A DNA stretch of 64,000 nucleotides from Phreatobacter sp. (GTDB lineage Bacteria; Pseudomonadota; Alphaproteobacteria; Rhizobiales; Phreatobacteraceae). This document shows, piece after piece, positions 37,418 to 46,958 of this stretch (the first letter of the stretch is position 1; each line of letters begins with the position of its first letter). Under the pieces are notes generated by a model. The model did no database searches. It was given only the letters and a program-made list of their open reading frames with translations, and had not been told where the DNA came from. Position numbers and translations under genes: made by a program. The stretch spans positions 1-64,000 of the forward strand of contig NZ_JAPZTZ010000017.1 of NCBI RefSeq assembly GCF_027532945.1, in the 5' to 3' direction.

Positions 37418-38449
37418 TCAGCGCCCGACATGGCCCCAACGGGTCATGTCGGCGACGGTCTCGGCGATCGACTGGCGGATGTCGCGGAAGGACATCGCAA
37501 GCTCCCGCTGGATCTTCGCGGTGTCATAGCGCGGGGCGCGGCCGATATGGCTGCGGAGATACGAGCCGACGCCCTGCGGCTGCGTGTAGGACAGGAGCCG
37601 GACGAGCAGGCTGCCGACAGGATTGTCGAGGCCGACAGTGGGAAGCCGCTGGCCCGGCACGTCGAGGCCCCGCATGAGGCCGACCACCTCGCGCATGGTG
37701 ATGGTGTCGCCGGCGCAGAGGTAGCGGCCGGCGGCGGCCGGCGTTTCCAGCGCGCGCAGATGGGCGAGCGCCACGTCGCGGACGTCCACCATGCCCCAGG
37801 TCAGATCGATGATCCCGGGATAGGTGCCCTTCAGCAGGTCGGCGAGAATGGCGTTCGAGGTGTTGAGCTGGGGCGTCAGGCTCGGCCCGATGACGATGAA
37901 CGGGTTGATGGCGACGAGGTCGAAGCCCGGCTTGTCGGCTTCGACGAAGGACCAGGCCGCGCGCTCGGCCTCGGCCTTGGAGAAGTAATAGGGGTTGCGG
38001 GTGAGGGAGGAGGTCGTGTTCCAGTTCGCCTCAGTCAGCAGCACGGCGCTGTCCGGCTCGTCGGTCACCGCGGCCATGGACGAGGTGAGGACGACCCGTC
38101 CCACCGACGGAGCCCGCGCACAGGCGCGCAGCACGGAGACCGTGCCCTGAACCGCCGGGTCTACCAGGTCGCGCTGCGCGTCCGCGACCGTCATGACATA
38201 GGGGCTCGCCATGTGCAGGACCGCATCGCAGCCGGCGACCGCCGCATCGAAGGACTGTGGCGCCAGCAGATCGGCCTCCACCAGGGTCAGCCGCTCCTCG
38301 GCTCCCGGGAGGCTGGTGAGAAAGGCATGGGCCTCCGGCCGCGCCAGCGAACGAACGGTGCCGCGGACGCGATGACCCGCCTCCAGCAGCAGGGCAATGG
38401 TATGGGATGCGATGAAGCCGGTGGCCCCGGTGACGGCGATGGTCCGCAT
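37418..38449 (-). CDS. NAD(P)-dependent epimerase/reductase (dihydroflavonol-4-reductase-like, extended SDR)
   Basis: A 343-residue extended short-chain dehydrogenase. The N-terminal Rossmann motif is AVTGATGFIASHTIALLLEA (TGATGFIA), with VRGTVRS for the adenosine ribose. The active site has the Ser of LTSSMAAV and NPYYFSKAEAERAAW with YxxxK. DFR-like enzymes reduce ketones and aldehydes. It is divergent from a TetR regulator and its promoter region contains a palindromic operator, so TetR very likely controls it. ATG at 38449 is preferred; a GTG at 38461 is possible. Confidence 0.9.
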   Translation of the reverse strand: MRTIAVTGATGFIASHTIALLLEAGHRVRGTVRSLARPEAHAFLTSLPGAEERLTLVEADLLAPQSFDAAVAGCDAVLHMASPYVMTVADAQRDLVDPAVQGTVSVLRACARAPSVGRVVLTSSMAAVTDEPDSAVLLTEANWNTTSSLTRNPYYFSKAEAERAAWSFVEADKPGFDLVAINPFIVIGPSLTPQLNTSNAILADLLKGTYPGIIDLTWGMVDVRDVALAHLRALETPAAAGRYLCAGDTITMREVVGLMRGLDVPGQRLPTVGLDNPVGSLLVRLLSYTQPQGVGSYLRSHIGRAPRYDTAKIQRELAMSFRDIRQSIAETVADMTRWGHVGR

Positions 38450-38474
38450 GGGTGTTCTCACAAAAAAACTGTTC

Positions 38475-38488
38475 AGTATTTGAATACT
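38475..38488. promoter_or_regulatory. palindromic operator between SDR and tetR genes
   Basis: AGTATT-TG-AATACT, a perfect 6+6 inverted repeat in a 68-base AT-rich gap between divergent genes. Overlapping half-sites (GAATA-C-TATTC at 38482-38492; ATAC..GTAT to 38497) extend the symmetry. It is the likely binding site of the TetR protein, repressing both directions. Confidence 0.7.
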
Positions 38489-38517
38489 ATTCGGTATCTA
38501 AAAAAGCAAGGAGACCG

Positions 38518-39144
38518 GTGTTGACCCGCGTGCCGCGCGCCGAACAGAAGATCCGGACTCGCTCGCGCCTCATCGAGGCGGCGGGCCAGCTGTTCCTCGC
38601 CCACGGGATCGAGGGCGTCTCGCTGGACGCGGTTGCGGACGCTGCCGGCTTCTCCAAAGGAGCCGTCTACGCCAATTTCACCGGCAAGGAGGACCTGCTG
38701 CTCGCCGTCTGGCGTGAACATTTCGCCGCCAAGCGGATGCGTCTCGCCGATTCCGTCGCAAGCGCCGACGAGGCAGCGGCGGTGCTGGGCGCGATCCACG
38801 CGACGATGACGGCGTTCTTCGCTGCCGGTCCCTGGGCGCTGCTGCAGGCCGAGATCCGCCGCCGCTCCGCCGACTGGCCGCGTCTTGCCGGAGAACTCGC
38901 GGCGCTGGAGGCGGAGGAGCTTAACGAGATGAAGGCGCTGGTCTCCGGCTTCCTGCAGCGCTTCGCCGCCGAGCCCCGTCCCGATCCCGCCGAGATGACC
39001 GAAACCCTTGCTGCCTTGTTCGATGGGCTGGTGCTGCGCGGCGTGGTCGCGCCGGTCGCCCCGGAACGGCTCGCCGACCGGTTCATGAGCGTGGTGATCG
39101 CCCTCGCGGGGCTGGATCGGCTGGCACCGGGGGCATCGCGTTGA
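38518..39144 (+). CDS. TetR-family transcriptional regulator
   Basis: A 208-residue repressor with the TetR helix-turn-helix in the first 60 residues (IEAAGQLFLAHGIEGVSLDA, VADAAGFSKGAVYANFTGKE) and a variable ligand-binding C-terminal domain. Start is GTG at 38518 or TTG at 38521, with GGAG 4-8 bases upstream. It is divergent from an SDR reductase gene and shares an operator with it, so it is likely a local repressor whose inducer is a substrate of the reductase. Confidence 0.92.
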   Translation: MLTRVPRAEQKIRTRSRLIEAAGQLFLAHGIEGVSLDAVADAAGFSKGAVYANFTGKEDLLLAVWREHFAAKRMRLADSVASADEAAAVLGAIHATMTAFFAAGPWALLQAEIRRRSADWPRLAGELAALEAEELNEMKALVSGFLQRFAAEPRPDPAEMTETLAALFDGLVLRGVVAPVAPERLADRFMSVVIALAGLDRLAPGASR

Positions 39145-39170
39145 CTTTTGCCGGCCCACCTGCCTATAAC
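39141..39170 (+). promoter_or_regulatory. sigma-70-type promoter of the rpmH operon
   Basis: TTGACT (39141-39146), 18 bases, TATAAC (39165-39170). It overlaps the tetR stop codon and lies about 120 bases before rpmH. It is one of the best -35/-10 pairs in the window, as fits a ribosomal-protein operon. Confidence 0.7.
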
Positions 39171-39288
39171 CCGCCCCGACTTGGGAGCGGCCCGCGCCCG
39201 AGCGCGTGATCCTTATACCGGTTCACCGCCCGCGATCTGCCCCGATCCCCATTTGACCGATTGACACCGATCCGCGCGGAGACGTCCC

Positions 39289-39423
39289 GTGAAACGCACC
39301 TATCAGCCCTCGAAGCTCGTCCGTAAGCGCCGCCACGGCTTCCGCGCCCGCATGGCGACCAAGGGCGGCCAGAAGGTTCTCGCCGCCCGCCGCGCCCGCG
39401 GCCGCAAGCGCCTGTCCGCGTGA
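39289..39423 (+). CDS. rpmH: 50S ribosomal protein L34
   Basis: A 44-residue ribosomal protein starting with [23 protein letters not shown], then [20 protein letters not shown] and RLSA. The sequence is the universal L34. It heads the operon rpmH-rnpA-yidC-engB, the conserved bacterial order. Confidence 0.98.
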   Translation: MKRTYQPSKLVRKRRHGFRARMATKGGQKVLAARRARGRKRLSA

Positions 39424-39471
39424 GCCGACACGGCCGGTCACGCGGCTGATCCGATCGACGGGAGGGCGCGA

Positions 39472-39849
39472 ATGACGCATTCGACCACGCCCATCCGTCT
39501 CGTTCGCCGGGCCGATTTCATCGCCTGCTCGAAAGGCCGCCGTGTCTCCACGGCGGCTTTCGTGTTGCAGGAGCGCCTGCGTGGCGATGCCCACCCGCCG
39601 CGCTTCGGCTTCACGGTGACGAAGAAGACCGGTGGCGCCGTCGAGCGCAACCGGATGCGCCGCCGCCTGCGCGAGGTGGTGCGTCTCGCCGCCGCAGAGG
39701 CGGCCCGCCCCGGTTCTGATTACGTGCTCGTGCTGAACCGCGCCGCGCTCGACCGCCCCTTCGAAGTGCTCAAGACCGACTTCGCCGAGGCGCTTGCTCG
39801 CGCCGCAGCTCCCCGCCCCGCCAAGCCGGCGGGCCGCCCCCCTTCCTGA
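39472..39849 (+). CDS. rnpA: ribonuclease P protein component
   Basis: A 125-residue basic protein that joins the RNase P RNA in maturing tRNA 5' ends. RRADFIACSKGRRVSTAAFV, FGFTVTKKTGGAVERNRMRR and RLREVVRL form the conserved RNR region; a Pro/Ala-rich tail follows. It lies 48 bases behind rpmH. The next gene, yidC, begins 14 bases after its stop. The RNA component (rnpB) is not in the window. Confidence 0.96.
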   Translation: MTHSTTPIRLVRRADFIACSKGRRVSTAAFVLQERLRGDAHPPRFGFTVTKKTGGAVERNRMRRRLREVVRLAAAEAARPGSDYVLVLNRAALDRPFEVLKTDFAEALARAAAPRPAKPAGRPPS

Positions 39850-39863
39850 CATCCGACGGACCG

Positions 39864-41726
39864 ATGGCCGATAACCGCAACTACATTCTCGCGATCGTTC
39901 TCTCGATCCTCGTCCTGGTCGGCTGGCAGTACTTCGTCGGCATGCCGCAGATGGAGCGCCAGCGCGAGGCGCAGCGCCAGCAGCAGATCCAGCAACAGCA
40001 GCAGGCGGGCCAGGCCCCCGGTGCCGCGGCCACGACGCCCGGCGCGCCCCCTGTGCCCGGCCAGCCGGCGGCGGCTCCCGGCGCCACGCCGGCCGCGCCC
40101 GGCGCTCCGGTCCCCGGCCAGACGATGACCCGCGAGGCCGCGATCGCCGCCACGCCGCGCGTCGCCATCGCGACGCCGCGCCTCACCGGTTCGATCAACC
40201 TCGTCGGCGGCCGCGTCGACGACCTGGTGCTCGCCACCTATCGCGAGACCATCGAGCGTAACAGCCCGAACGTGGTGCTCTTCGCGCCCGCCGGCTCGCC
40301 GATCGACCCGGTCCACCACAGGCATCCGTTCTATGCCGAGTTCGGCCATGTCGCCGGCGCCGGCCAGACGCTCGCCGTGCCGAATGCCCAGACCGTGTGG
40401 ACGCAGCAGGGCACGGGCACGCTCACCCCCGCGACGCCGGTGGTGCTGACCTGGGACAATGGCCAGGGTCAGACCTTCCGCCGCACCTTCGAGATCGATT
40501 CCGAATATCTGATCACCGTGAAGGACGCCGTGGTGAACAGCGGCGCCGCGCCGGTCACGCTGCATCATTTCGGCCTCATCTCCCGTCACGGCCTGCCGCA
40601 GACCTCGGGCTACTACATCCTGCACGAGGGCCTGATCGGCGTGTTCGGCGACAAGGGCCTGCAGGAGGTCGGCTATTCCACGCTTGAGACCGCCAAGGTC
40701 CAGAACTTCCGCGCCCGCGGCGCCTGGCTCGGCATCACCGACAAGTACTGGGCGGCGACGCTGATCCCGGATCAGTCCATTGAGACCGACGCGAGCTTCA
40801 AGTTCTTCCAGTCCGGCACGGCCAAGGCCTTCCAGACCGACTTCCTCGCCCCCGCGGTGACGGTCGCCCCCGGCGCCACCTCCGAGACCACCACGCGCCT
40901 CTTCGCCGGCGCCAAGGAGGTCCGCCTCGTCGACGGCTATGCCGACCGGCTGAAGATCGACCGCTTCGACCGCCTCATCGACTGGGGCTGGTTCTATTTC
41001 ATCACCAAGCCGCTCTTCGTGGTGATGGACTGGATCTTCATCCAGACCGGCAATTTCGGCATCGCCATCCTGCTGGTCACCCTGCTCATCAAGGGCCTGT
41101 TCTTCCCGCTCGCCAACAAGAGCTACGCCTCCATCACCATGATGAAGAAGGTGCAGCCGGAGATGATGGAAATCCGCGATCGTTACGCGGAGGACAAGAT
41201 GAAGCAGCAGCAGGAGCTGATGGCGCTCTACAAGCGGGAGAAGATCAACCCGCTGGCCGGCTGCTGGCCGATCCTGATCCAGATCCCGGTGTTCTTCGCG
41301 CTCTACAAGGTGCTGTTCATCACCATCGAGATGCGGCACGCGCCGTTCTTCGGCTGGATCCAGGACCTCTCGGCACCCGATCCGACCTCGATCTTCAACC
41401 TCTTCGGTCTCCTGCCCTTCTCGGTCCCGGCCTTCCTGCTCATCGGCGTCTGGCCGATCATCATGGGCATCACCATGTGGGTCCAGATGCAGATGAACCC
41501 GGCCCCGACGGATCCGATCCAGGCCGCGTTCTTCAAGTGGATGCCGATCCTCTTCACCTTCATGCTGGCCTCGTTCCCGGCGGGCCTCGTCATCTACTGG
41601 GCCTGGAACAACCTGCTCTCGGTGCTGCAGCAGGGCCTGATCATGCGCAAGTACGGCGTGAAGATCGAGCTGTGGGACAACATGCGGTCGATGTTCGGAG
41701 GCGGGCCGGCCAAGCCCGCCGCCTGA
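39864..41726 (+). CDS. yidC: membrane protein insertase YidC
   Basis: A 620-residue inner-membrane insertase of the Gram-negative type. It has an N-terminal transmembrane helix ([19 protein letters not shown]), a Gln-rich then Pro/Ala-rich linker (about residues 35-95), a large periplasmic beta domain, and five further helices with the 60KD_IMP core ([20 protein letters not shown], cytoplasmic charged loop, [20 protein letters not shown]). It helps to insert respiratory and ATP-synthase subunits, alone or with Sec. Confidence 0.98.
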   Translation: MADNRNYILAIVLSILVLVGWQYFVGMPQMERQREAQRQQQIQQQQQAGQAPGAAATTPGAPPVPGQPAAAPGATPAAPGAPVPGQTMTREAAIAATPRVAIATPRLTGSINLVGGRVDDLVLATYRETIERNSPNVVLFAPAGSPIDPVHHRHPFYAEFGHVAGAGQTLAVPNAQTVWTQQGTGTLTPATPVVLTWDNGQGQTFRRTFEIDSEYLITVKDAVVNSGAAPVTLHHFGLISRHGLPQTSGYYILHEGLIGVFGDKGLQEVGYSTLETAKVQNFRARGAWLGITDKYWAATLIPDQSIETDASFKFFQSGTAKAFQTDFLAPAVTVAPGATSETTTRLFAGAKEVRLVDGYADRLKIDRFDRLIDWGWFYFITKPLFVVMDWIFIQTGNFGIAILLVTLLIKGLFFPLANKSYASITMMKKVQPEMMEIRDRYAEDKMKQQQELMALYKREKINPLAGCWPILIQIPVFFALYKVLFITIEMRHAPFFGWIQDLSAPDPTSIFNLFGLLPFSVPAFLLIGVWPIIMGITMWVQMQMNPAPTDPIQAAFFKWMPILFTFMLASFPAGLVIYWAWNNLLSVLQQGLIMRKYGVKIELWDNMRSMFGGGPAKPAA

Positions 41727-41730
41727 CGGC

Positions 41731-42381
41731 ATGGCCGACGACGCCATTGAGGTCGGGCGCAAGCTCTTCGCCCGGCCCTGGACCTTCTGGCGGGGCACGC
41801 CCGACATGAAGCACCTGCCCCCGATGACGGGGGTGGAGATCGCCTTTGCCGGGCGGTCCAATGTCGGCAAATCCAGCCTGATCAACGCGCTCGTCGGTCA
41901 GAACCAGCTCGCCCGTACCTCCAACACGCCGGGGCGGACGCAGGAGCTGAACTTCTTCCACGTGCCCTCGGATGCCGGGCCGGGCATCGGCCTCGTGGTC
42001 GTGGACATGCCGGGCTACGGCTTCGCCGCGGCTCCCGAGGCCAAGGTGAAGGCCTGGACCAAGGTCATCCACGACTATCTGCGGGGCCGGCAGAACCTCG
42101 CCCGCGTCTATGTGCTGATCGACGCCCGCCACGGCATCAAGCCGGTGGATGTCGAGGTGCTGGACGAGCTGGGCAAGGCGGCGGTGTCCTACCAGATCGT
42201 GCTGACCAAGGCGGACCAGATCAGCCCGGCGGCGCTCGACAAGCTGATCGCGACGACGCTGGAGCAGCTCAAGAAGCGGGCCGCGGCTTTCCCCGAGATC
42301 ATCGCCACCTCCAGCCGCAAGGGCGAGGGCATCCCGGAACTGCGCGCTGCCATCGCGCGGGTGGCGGCCGAGCGCGCCTGA
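41731..42381 (+). CDS. engB: ribosome biogenesis GTPase EngB (YihA/YsxC)
   Basis: A 216-residue P-loop GTPase needed for 50S assembly. G1 [13 protein letters not shown]2 around [11 protein letters not shown]3 [12 protein letters not shown] and G4 TKADQIS are intact, and the C-terminal [12 protein letters not shown] is the G5-like region. It follows yidC by 4 bases. In many Rhizobiales argB comes next; here polA converges instead after a hairpin-containing gap. Confidence 0.97.
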   Translation: MADDAIEVGRKLFARPWTFWRGTPDMKHLPPMTGVEIAFAGRSNVGKSSLINALVGQNQLARTSNTPGRTQELNFFHVPSDAGPGIGLVVVDMPGYGFAAAPEAKVKAWTKVIHDYLRGRQNLARVYVLIDARHGIKPVDVEVLDELGKAAVSYQIVLTKADQISPAALDKLIATTLEQLKKRAAAFPEIIATSSRKGEGIPELRAAIARVAAERA

Positions 42382-42395
42382 GGGCGACCCAATGG

Positions 42396-42422
42396 CCTGC
42401 GGGCAGCCCTGCCGCCCGCAGG
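42396..42422. terminator. hairpin between convergent engB and polA
   Basis: CCTGCGGGC, 9-base loop, GCCCGCAGG: a perfect 9-bp stem beginning 15 bases behind the engB stop and 73 bases before the polA stop on the other strand. It could end transcription from either side, although there is no U-tract. Confidence 0.55.
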
Positions 42423-42494
42423 GTGAGATAGCGCCTCGCTTTCCGGACTTCCCGAAGGATGAGGCTGTCGGACAGACTGCCTCTCGTCCGTCCC

Positions 42495-45400
42495 TCAGTG
42501 CGCCTCTTCCCAGTTCGCCGCGGCCCGCGCATCCACCGCCAGCGGCACCTTGAGCTGCAGCGCCGGGTGGGTCGCCTCCTCCATCACCCGCTTGATGACG
42601 GGCAGAGCGCGGTCCACCTCGCCGTCCGGCACCTCGAAGACCAGTTCGTCGTGGACCTGCAGCAGCATGGAGGCCTTGAGCCCCGCCGCCTCCAGCGCCG
42701 CATCCATCCGCACCATGGCGCGGCGGATGATGTCGGCGGCCGAGCCCTGGATGGGGGCATTGATCGCCTGCCGCTCGACGAAGGCGCGCTCGGACGGATT
42801 GCCGGAGCGGATGGCGGGGAAGTGGCAGCGCCGGCCGAAGATGGTCTCCACATAGCCGTGCTCGCGCACGAAGGCCTTGGTCGCGTCCATATAGTCGCGG
42901 ATGCCGGGGAAGCGCTCGAAATACTTCTTGATATAGGCGCCGGCCTCCTCCCGCGGGATCGACAGCTGGTTGGCGAGGCCGAAGGCCGAGATGCCGTAGA
43001 TGATGCCGAAATTGATGGCCTTCGCCCGGCGGCGGACCAGCGGGTCCATGCCCTGGACCGGCACGCCGAACATCTCCGAGGCGGTCATGGCGTGGATGTC
43101 GATGCCGTCGGCGAAGGCCTGCCGGAGCTGCGGGATCTCGGCGATATGGGCAAGGATCCGCAGCTCGATCTGCGAATAGTCGGCCGAGACCAGCTTGTGG
43201 CCGGGCGCGGCGATGAAGGCCGTGCGGATCTTGCGGCCCTCCTCGGTGCGGACCGGGATGTTCTGGATGTTCGGCTCGGAGGAGGACAGGCGCCCCGTCG
43301 TCGTCGCGGCGAGCGCGAAGGAGGTGTGCACCCGCCCCGTCGTCGCGTTGATGTAGGTCGGCAGCGCGTCGGTATAGGTCGATTTCAGCTTCGTCACCGT
43401 GCGCCAGTCGATGATCTTGCGCGGCAGGGCGTGACCCTCTTCCGCGAGCTCCTCGAGCACGCCGGCGGCGGTGGACCAGGCTCCGGTCTTGGTCTTCGAC
43501 CCGCCGGGCAGGCCCATCTTGCCGAAGAGGATGTCGCCGAGCTGTTTCGGTGAGCCGGGGTTGAGCGGCTCGCCGGCGAGCTCCTGGATCTCAGCCTCGA
43601 CGCGTGCCGCCACCTGCGCGAAGTCGCCGGAGAGGCGCGAGAGCACCTGCCGGTCGACGAGGATGCCGCGCCGCTCCATGCGCGCGAGCACCTCCACCAG
43701 CGGTCGCTCCAGCGTCTCGTAGACGGTGGCCCGCCGCTCGGCGGCAAGGCGGGGTTTGAGCACCCGCCAGAGCCGCAGCGTTACGTCGGCATCCTCGGCG
43801 GCATAGGCGGTTGCCTGGTCGAGGGCGACGCGGTCGAAGGTGATGCGCGCCTTGCCCGTGCCGGTCACGGCATCGAAGGAGATCGGCTCGTGGCCGAGAT
43901 GCTTCACCGAGAGCGCGTCCATGCCGTTCGAGCCGAGGCCGGCATCGAGGGCGTAGGACATCAGCATCGTGTCGTCATAGGGCGCGACATCCATGCCGTA
44001 GCGGGCAAGGACGAGGAGGTCATATTTCAGGTTCTGCCCGACCTTCAGGACGCTGGGGTCCTCGGCCAGCGCCTTCAGCCGGTCGAGCGCCGCGCGCATC
44101 GGGATCTGGCCCTCGACCGCACCGGAATCGAACAGGCCGGCCTCGCCGGTGCGGTGGGCGAGCGGCACGTAGCAGGCGGCGTCCGGGCCATAGGCCAGGG
44201 AGAAGCCGACGAGGTCGGCGGCCATGGCGTCCAGCGCATTGGTCTCGGTGTCGAGCGCGACGACACCGGCCTCCCGCGCGCCGGCGATGAAGGCGTCCAG
44301 CGCCTCCACCGTGGTGATGCACTGGTAGCGCGACCGGTCGACGCGGGCGGCGCGGGCCGCGGCGGCGACGGAGGTGGCGAGACGCTGCGGCGTCGGGGCC
44401 GAGGGATCGGCCGGTACCGGGGCTTCACCGTCGAGGGGTGCGGCAGGCGCCGCGATGGCGGCTGCCTTCGGGCCGGTAGCGAGCGCCGGATCGGGATCGA
44501 TGGCGCTCGCGTCGACGCCGTAGAGATCGGCCACCTTGCGGGTGATGGTGGTGAACTCCATCGCCTTGAGGAAGGAGACGAGCGTCTTGCCGTCCGGCGG
44601 GGCGAGGCCGGTCTCGTCCAGGGGCACCTCCAGCGGCACGTCGCGCACCAACTCGACGAGCTTGCGGGAGATTTTCACCTTCTCGATGACGGCCGGGTCG
44701 GTCAGCGTCTCGCGGCGCTTTGGCTGCTTGATCTCGCTCGCGCGGGCGAGCAGCGTGTCGAGGTCGCCATATTCGCTGATGAGCTGGGCGGCGGTCTTGC
44801 GGCCGATGCCCGGTGCGCCCGGCACGTTGTCGGAGGTGTCGCCCTCCAGCGACTGGATGTCGACGATCTTCTCCGGCGGCAGGCCTTCCCAGTATTCGGT
44901 GACGTCGCCGAGCTTGTCGGCCGGCACGTTCCAGCGCTCGAAGCGGTCGCCATGGGTGAGAAGCCGCTCGGGGCGATAGCCGGGCTTGCCCTTGATGCCG
45001 CTTTCCGGGTCGTAGAAGGCGACGCAGGGGCGGACCAGCTGCATCAGGTCCTTGTCGGCGGAGATGATGAGCACGTCGGCGCCGCGCCCGCAGGCAATCT
45101 CGGCATAGGTGGCGATGAGGTCATCGGCCTCGTAGGTGTCCTGCTCGATGGCGTGCAGGCCGAAGGCGCGGATGCAGTGCCGCATCAGCGGGAACTGCGG
45201 CACAAGGTCCTCCGGCGGCGGCGGCCGGTGCGCCTTGTAGTCGGGATAGAGCGCCTTGCGGAACGAGTTCTCGCTCTTGTCGAGGATCATGGCGAGATGG
45301 GTCGGCTTCACCCCCAGCGCGCCCTCCTCGACGAATTGCAGCACCTTGGTGGCGAAGAGGCGCACGGCACCTGTCGGCAGCCCGTCAGACCGGCTGTTGT

Positions 45401-45512
45401 ATTTCCGGTCCTGGTTCATCGACTGGAAATAGGCACGGAAGACGAAGGAGGAGGCGTCGACGAGGAAGACGCGGTCGCCCTTGCCGACGGGGCGATGATG
45501 CTCGGTGTGCAT
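42495..45512 (-). CDS. polA: DNA polymerase I
   Basis: A 1005-residue enzyme for Okazaki-fragment processing and repair. The N-terminal 5'-3' exonuclease/FEN domain (about 1-310) has VFLVDASSFVFRAYF, DKDLMQLV and VDIQSLEGDTSDNVPGAPGI. The 3'-5' exonuclease domain appears active: ALDTETNALD (exo I), GQNLKYDLLVLARYG (exo II) and YAAEDADVTLRLW (exo III). The polymerase domain has SADYSQIELRILAHI (motif A), RRRAKAINFGIIYGISAFGL (motif B) and LLQVHDELVFEVPDGE (motif C). It stands alone on the minus strand. Confidence 0.98.
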   Translation of the reverse strand: MHTEHHRPVGKGDRVFLVDASSFVFRAYFQSMNQDRKYNSRSDGLPTGAVRLFATKVLQFVEEGALGVKPTHLAMILDKSENSFRKALYPDYKAHRPPPPEDLVPQFPLMRHCIRAFGLHAIEQDTYEADDLIATYAEIACGRGADVLIISADKDLMQLVRPCVAFYDPESGIKGKPGYRPERLLTHGDRFERWNVPADKLGDVTEYWEGLPPEKIVDIQSLEGDTSDNVPGAPGIGRKTAAQLISEYGDLDTLLARASEIKQPKRRETLTDPAVIEKVKISRKLVELVRDVPLEVPLDETGLAPPDGKTLVSFLKAMEFTTITRKVADLYGVDASAIDPDPALATGPKAAAIAAPAAPLDGEAPVPADPSAPTPQRLATSVAAAARAARVDRSRYQCITTVEALDAFIAGAREAGVVALDTETNALDAMAADLVGFSLAYGPDAACYVPLAHRTGEAGLFDSGAVEGQIPMRAALDRLKALAEDPSVLKVGQNLKYDLLVLARYGMDVAPYDDTMLMSYALDAGLGSNGMDALSVKHLGHEPISFDAVTGTGKARITFDRVALDQATAYAAEDADVTLRLWRVLKPRLAAERRATVYETLERPLVEVLARMERRGILVDRQVLSRLSGDFAQVAARVEAEIQELAGEPLNPGSPKQLGDILFGKMGLPGGSKTKTGAWSTAAGVLEELAEEGHALPRKIIDWRTVTKLKSTYTDALPTYINATTGRVHTSFALAATTTGRLSSSEPNIQNIPVRTEEGRKIRTAFIAAPGHKLVSADYSQIELRILAHIAEIPQLRQAFADGIDIHAMTASEMFGVPVQGMDPLVRRRAKAINFGIIYGISAFGLANQLSIPREEAGAYIKKYFERFPGIRDYMDATKAFVREHGYVETIFGRRCHFPAIRSGNPSERAFVERQAINAPIQGSAADIIRRAMVRMDAALEAAGLKASMLLQVHDELVFEVPDGEVDRALPVIKRVMEEATHPALQLKVPLAVDARAAANWEEAH

Positions 45513-45585
45513 GAAAGGGGCCTTGTTGATCGGCGCGCATTATGGACGGCGGCGCGGCCCGCGTCATGTCAGCAGTCGCGTCTTC

Positions 45586-46218
45586 TCACCAGGCGAGCAG
45601 GCGGCGGCCGAGCAGGGCCCCGAGGCTGGCGAGCAAGGCGATGGCGGTGCCGTACCAGACGATGACGAAGAGCGGCGAATCGTCGGTGCAGTGAAGCCCA
45701 TAGGCGGTGGCCGCGATGGCACCGGCGGCGAAGCCGGCGAGTGCGCCGGCCCGGGCCGCGTGGCGAGGCGCTGCAGCCCGCATGGCGCCGAGGATCGCCG
45801 CCAGCGGGATGAGGCCGAGCAGCGGGATGGCGATGAGGCAGACGCCCCAATAGCGGCCGATCATCCGGGCCGAGAGGTTCGCGGGAACCTGCGTCGCGAC
45901 CTCGTGGCCGAGGGCAACCAGCAGGACCACCACCGGCACGACGAGCACCCCGCGCGGCAGGTCCGCCTCCGGCCGTGCGGCCGCCCGCACCAGCGCCATG
46001 GCGCCGACCGCGAGGGTTGCGACCGCGAGGATCTTGAGGGGAAAGAGCATGCCGGTGCTGGCCGCCGCGATGTCCGGGCGGATGCCGAGGGTCGGCAGCA
46101 TCACGGCGCCGGCGGCCGCCGCGGCCGCCAGGAAGGCGAGGGCGAGCCGGCGGTGGACGTCCGGGCCAGTGGCGGCGGCGTCCCGGGAGAGGCTGGCGAT
46201 GAGGTCGTCGGTCTTCAT
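45586..46218 (-). CDS. nrsF: NrsF-family membrane anti-sigma factor (DUF1109)
   Basis: A 210-residue protein starting MKTDDLIASLSRDAAATGPD, with six predicted transmembrane helices and a C-terminal HCTDDSPLFVIVWYGTAIAL segment, the hallmark of the DUF1109/NrsF family (SigF anti-sigma factors of Caulobacter and Bradyrhizobium). The conserved Cys in LHCTDDSP, with GVCLIAIPL in another helix, is thought to sense heavy metals or redox stress. It follows the sigma-factor gene by 25 bases, consistent with sequestration of that sigma factor at the membrane. Confidence 0.9.
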   Translation of the reverse strand: MKTDDLIASLSRDAAATGPDVHRRLALAFLAAAAAAGAVMLPTLGIRPDIAAASTGMLFPLKILAVATLAVGAMALVRAAARPEADLPRGVLVVPVVVLLVALGHEVATQVPANLSARMIGRYWGVCLIAIPLLGLIPLAAILGAMRAAAPRHAARAGALAGFAAGAIAATAYGLHCTDDSPLFVIVWYGTAIALLASLGALLGRRLLAW

Positions 46219-46243
46219 GGTTTTCGTCCCGATATCCACCCGC

Positions 46244-46792
46244 TCACACCGTGCCGCGCAGCATCTTGGCAAGGCCCGCGAGGCCTCGATGCAGCGCGAC
46301 GCGCACCGCGCCCTCGCTCATCGACAGGGCCGCAGCCGTGCCCTTGGTGTCATGGCCATCGACGAACATGGCGTGGATGACGGCCTTCTGCCCGGATGGC
46401 AGGCCTTCCGCCAGCTTCACCACGTCGCGCGTGGCGATGCCCGGTTCCTCCGACGGTGAGGCGATGACCTCCGCGAGGTCGTCGATATCGACATGGCCGG
46501 TGCCGCCGCGTCGGCGCAGGTGGTCGATGAGCTTATGCTTGGTGATGGCGCGCAGCCACGGCACCAGCGGCTCCGTCGGGATCCAGCTGGTGCGCTTGGT
46601 GTGGACGGCGATCAGCACCTCCTGCACGATGTCCTCCGCCTCCGCGGTGCCACGGCCCGCCCGCGCCAGGCCGGAGCGGGCGATGGTCCGCAGAAACGGG
46701 GTCAGCTCGCGGAGGAGGCGCCCATAGGCCGCCTCGTCGCCCGCCAGTGCCGCCCGCATCCAGGCGCTCCAGTCGTCGTTCCGGTCTCTCAA
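46244..46792 (-). CDS. sigF: ECF-type RNA polymerase sigma factor, SigF-like, paired with NrsF
   Basis: About 182 residues. Region 2 includes GDEAAYGRLLRELTPFLRTI, EAEDIVQEVLIAVHTKRTSW and PWLRAITKHKLIDHLRR; region 4 has GLPSGQKAVIHAMFVDGHDT and GAVRVALHRGLAGLAKML. The start is probably TTG at 46792, giving RDRNDDWSAWMRAAL (AAGG upstream); ATG at 46759 would be shorter. The NrsF partner directly downstream identifies it as the SigF/EcfF type, involved in metal or oxidative stress response. A candidate cognate promoter stands right in front. Confidence 0.9.
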   Translation of the reverse strand: MRDRNDDWSAWMRAALAGDEAAYGRLLRELTPFLRTIARSGLARAGRGTAEAEDIVQEVLIAVHTKRTSWIPTEPLVPWLRAITKHKLIDHLRRRGGTGHVDIDDLAEVIASPSEEPGIATRDVVKLAEGLPSGQKAVIHAMFVDGHDTKGTAAALSMSEGAVRVALHRGLAGLAKMLRGTV

Positions 46793-46813
46793 ACGTGGAC
46801 CTTCATTGGGGGT

Positions 46814-46839
46814 TACGGATGGACGTCGGCATTCGTTAC
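46814..46839 (-). promoter_or_regulatory. candidate autoregulated SigF-type promoter
   Basis: On the minus strand GTAACG (46839-46834), 16 bases, CGTA (46817-46814), close to the Caulobacter SigF-type motif GTAACC-N16-CGAA as I recall it. It ends about 22 bases before the sigma-factor start, a typical position for ECF autoregulation. Two fixed bases differ from the remembered consensus. Confidence 0.5.
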
Positions 46840-46958
46840 ACGCGGCGGCGATCCGCGAAAGCCGGTCGTCGTGCCACGGGCCGATCCGGCTGTGTAACGG
46901 TTCGTTAGGGTTAACAGCATCTGATGCGGCCGATCCATTTTGCCGCAAGTCGATTTTC

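Noticed and set aside
46894-46919. Second SigF-type promoter on the plus strand
   Set aside because: GTAACG is present but the base quartet 16 bases further is AGCA, not CGWA.
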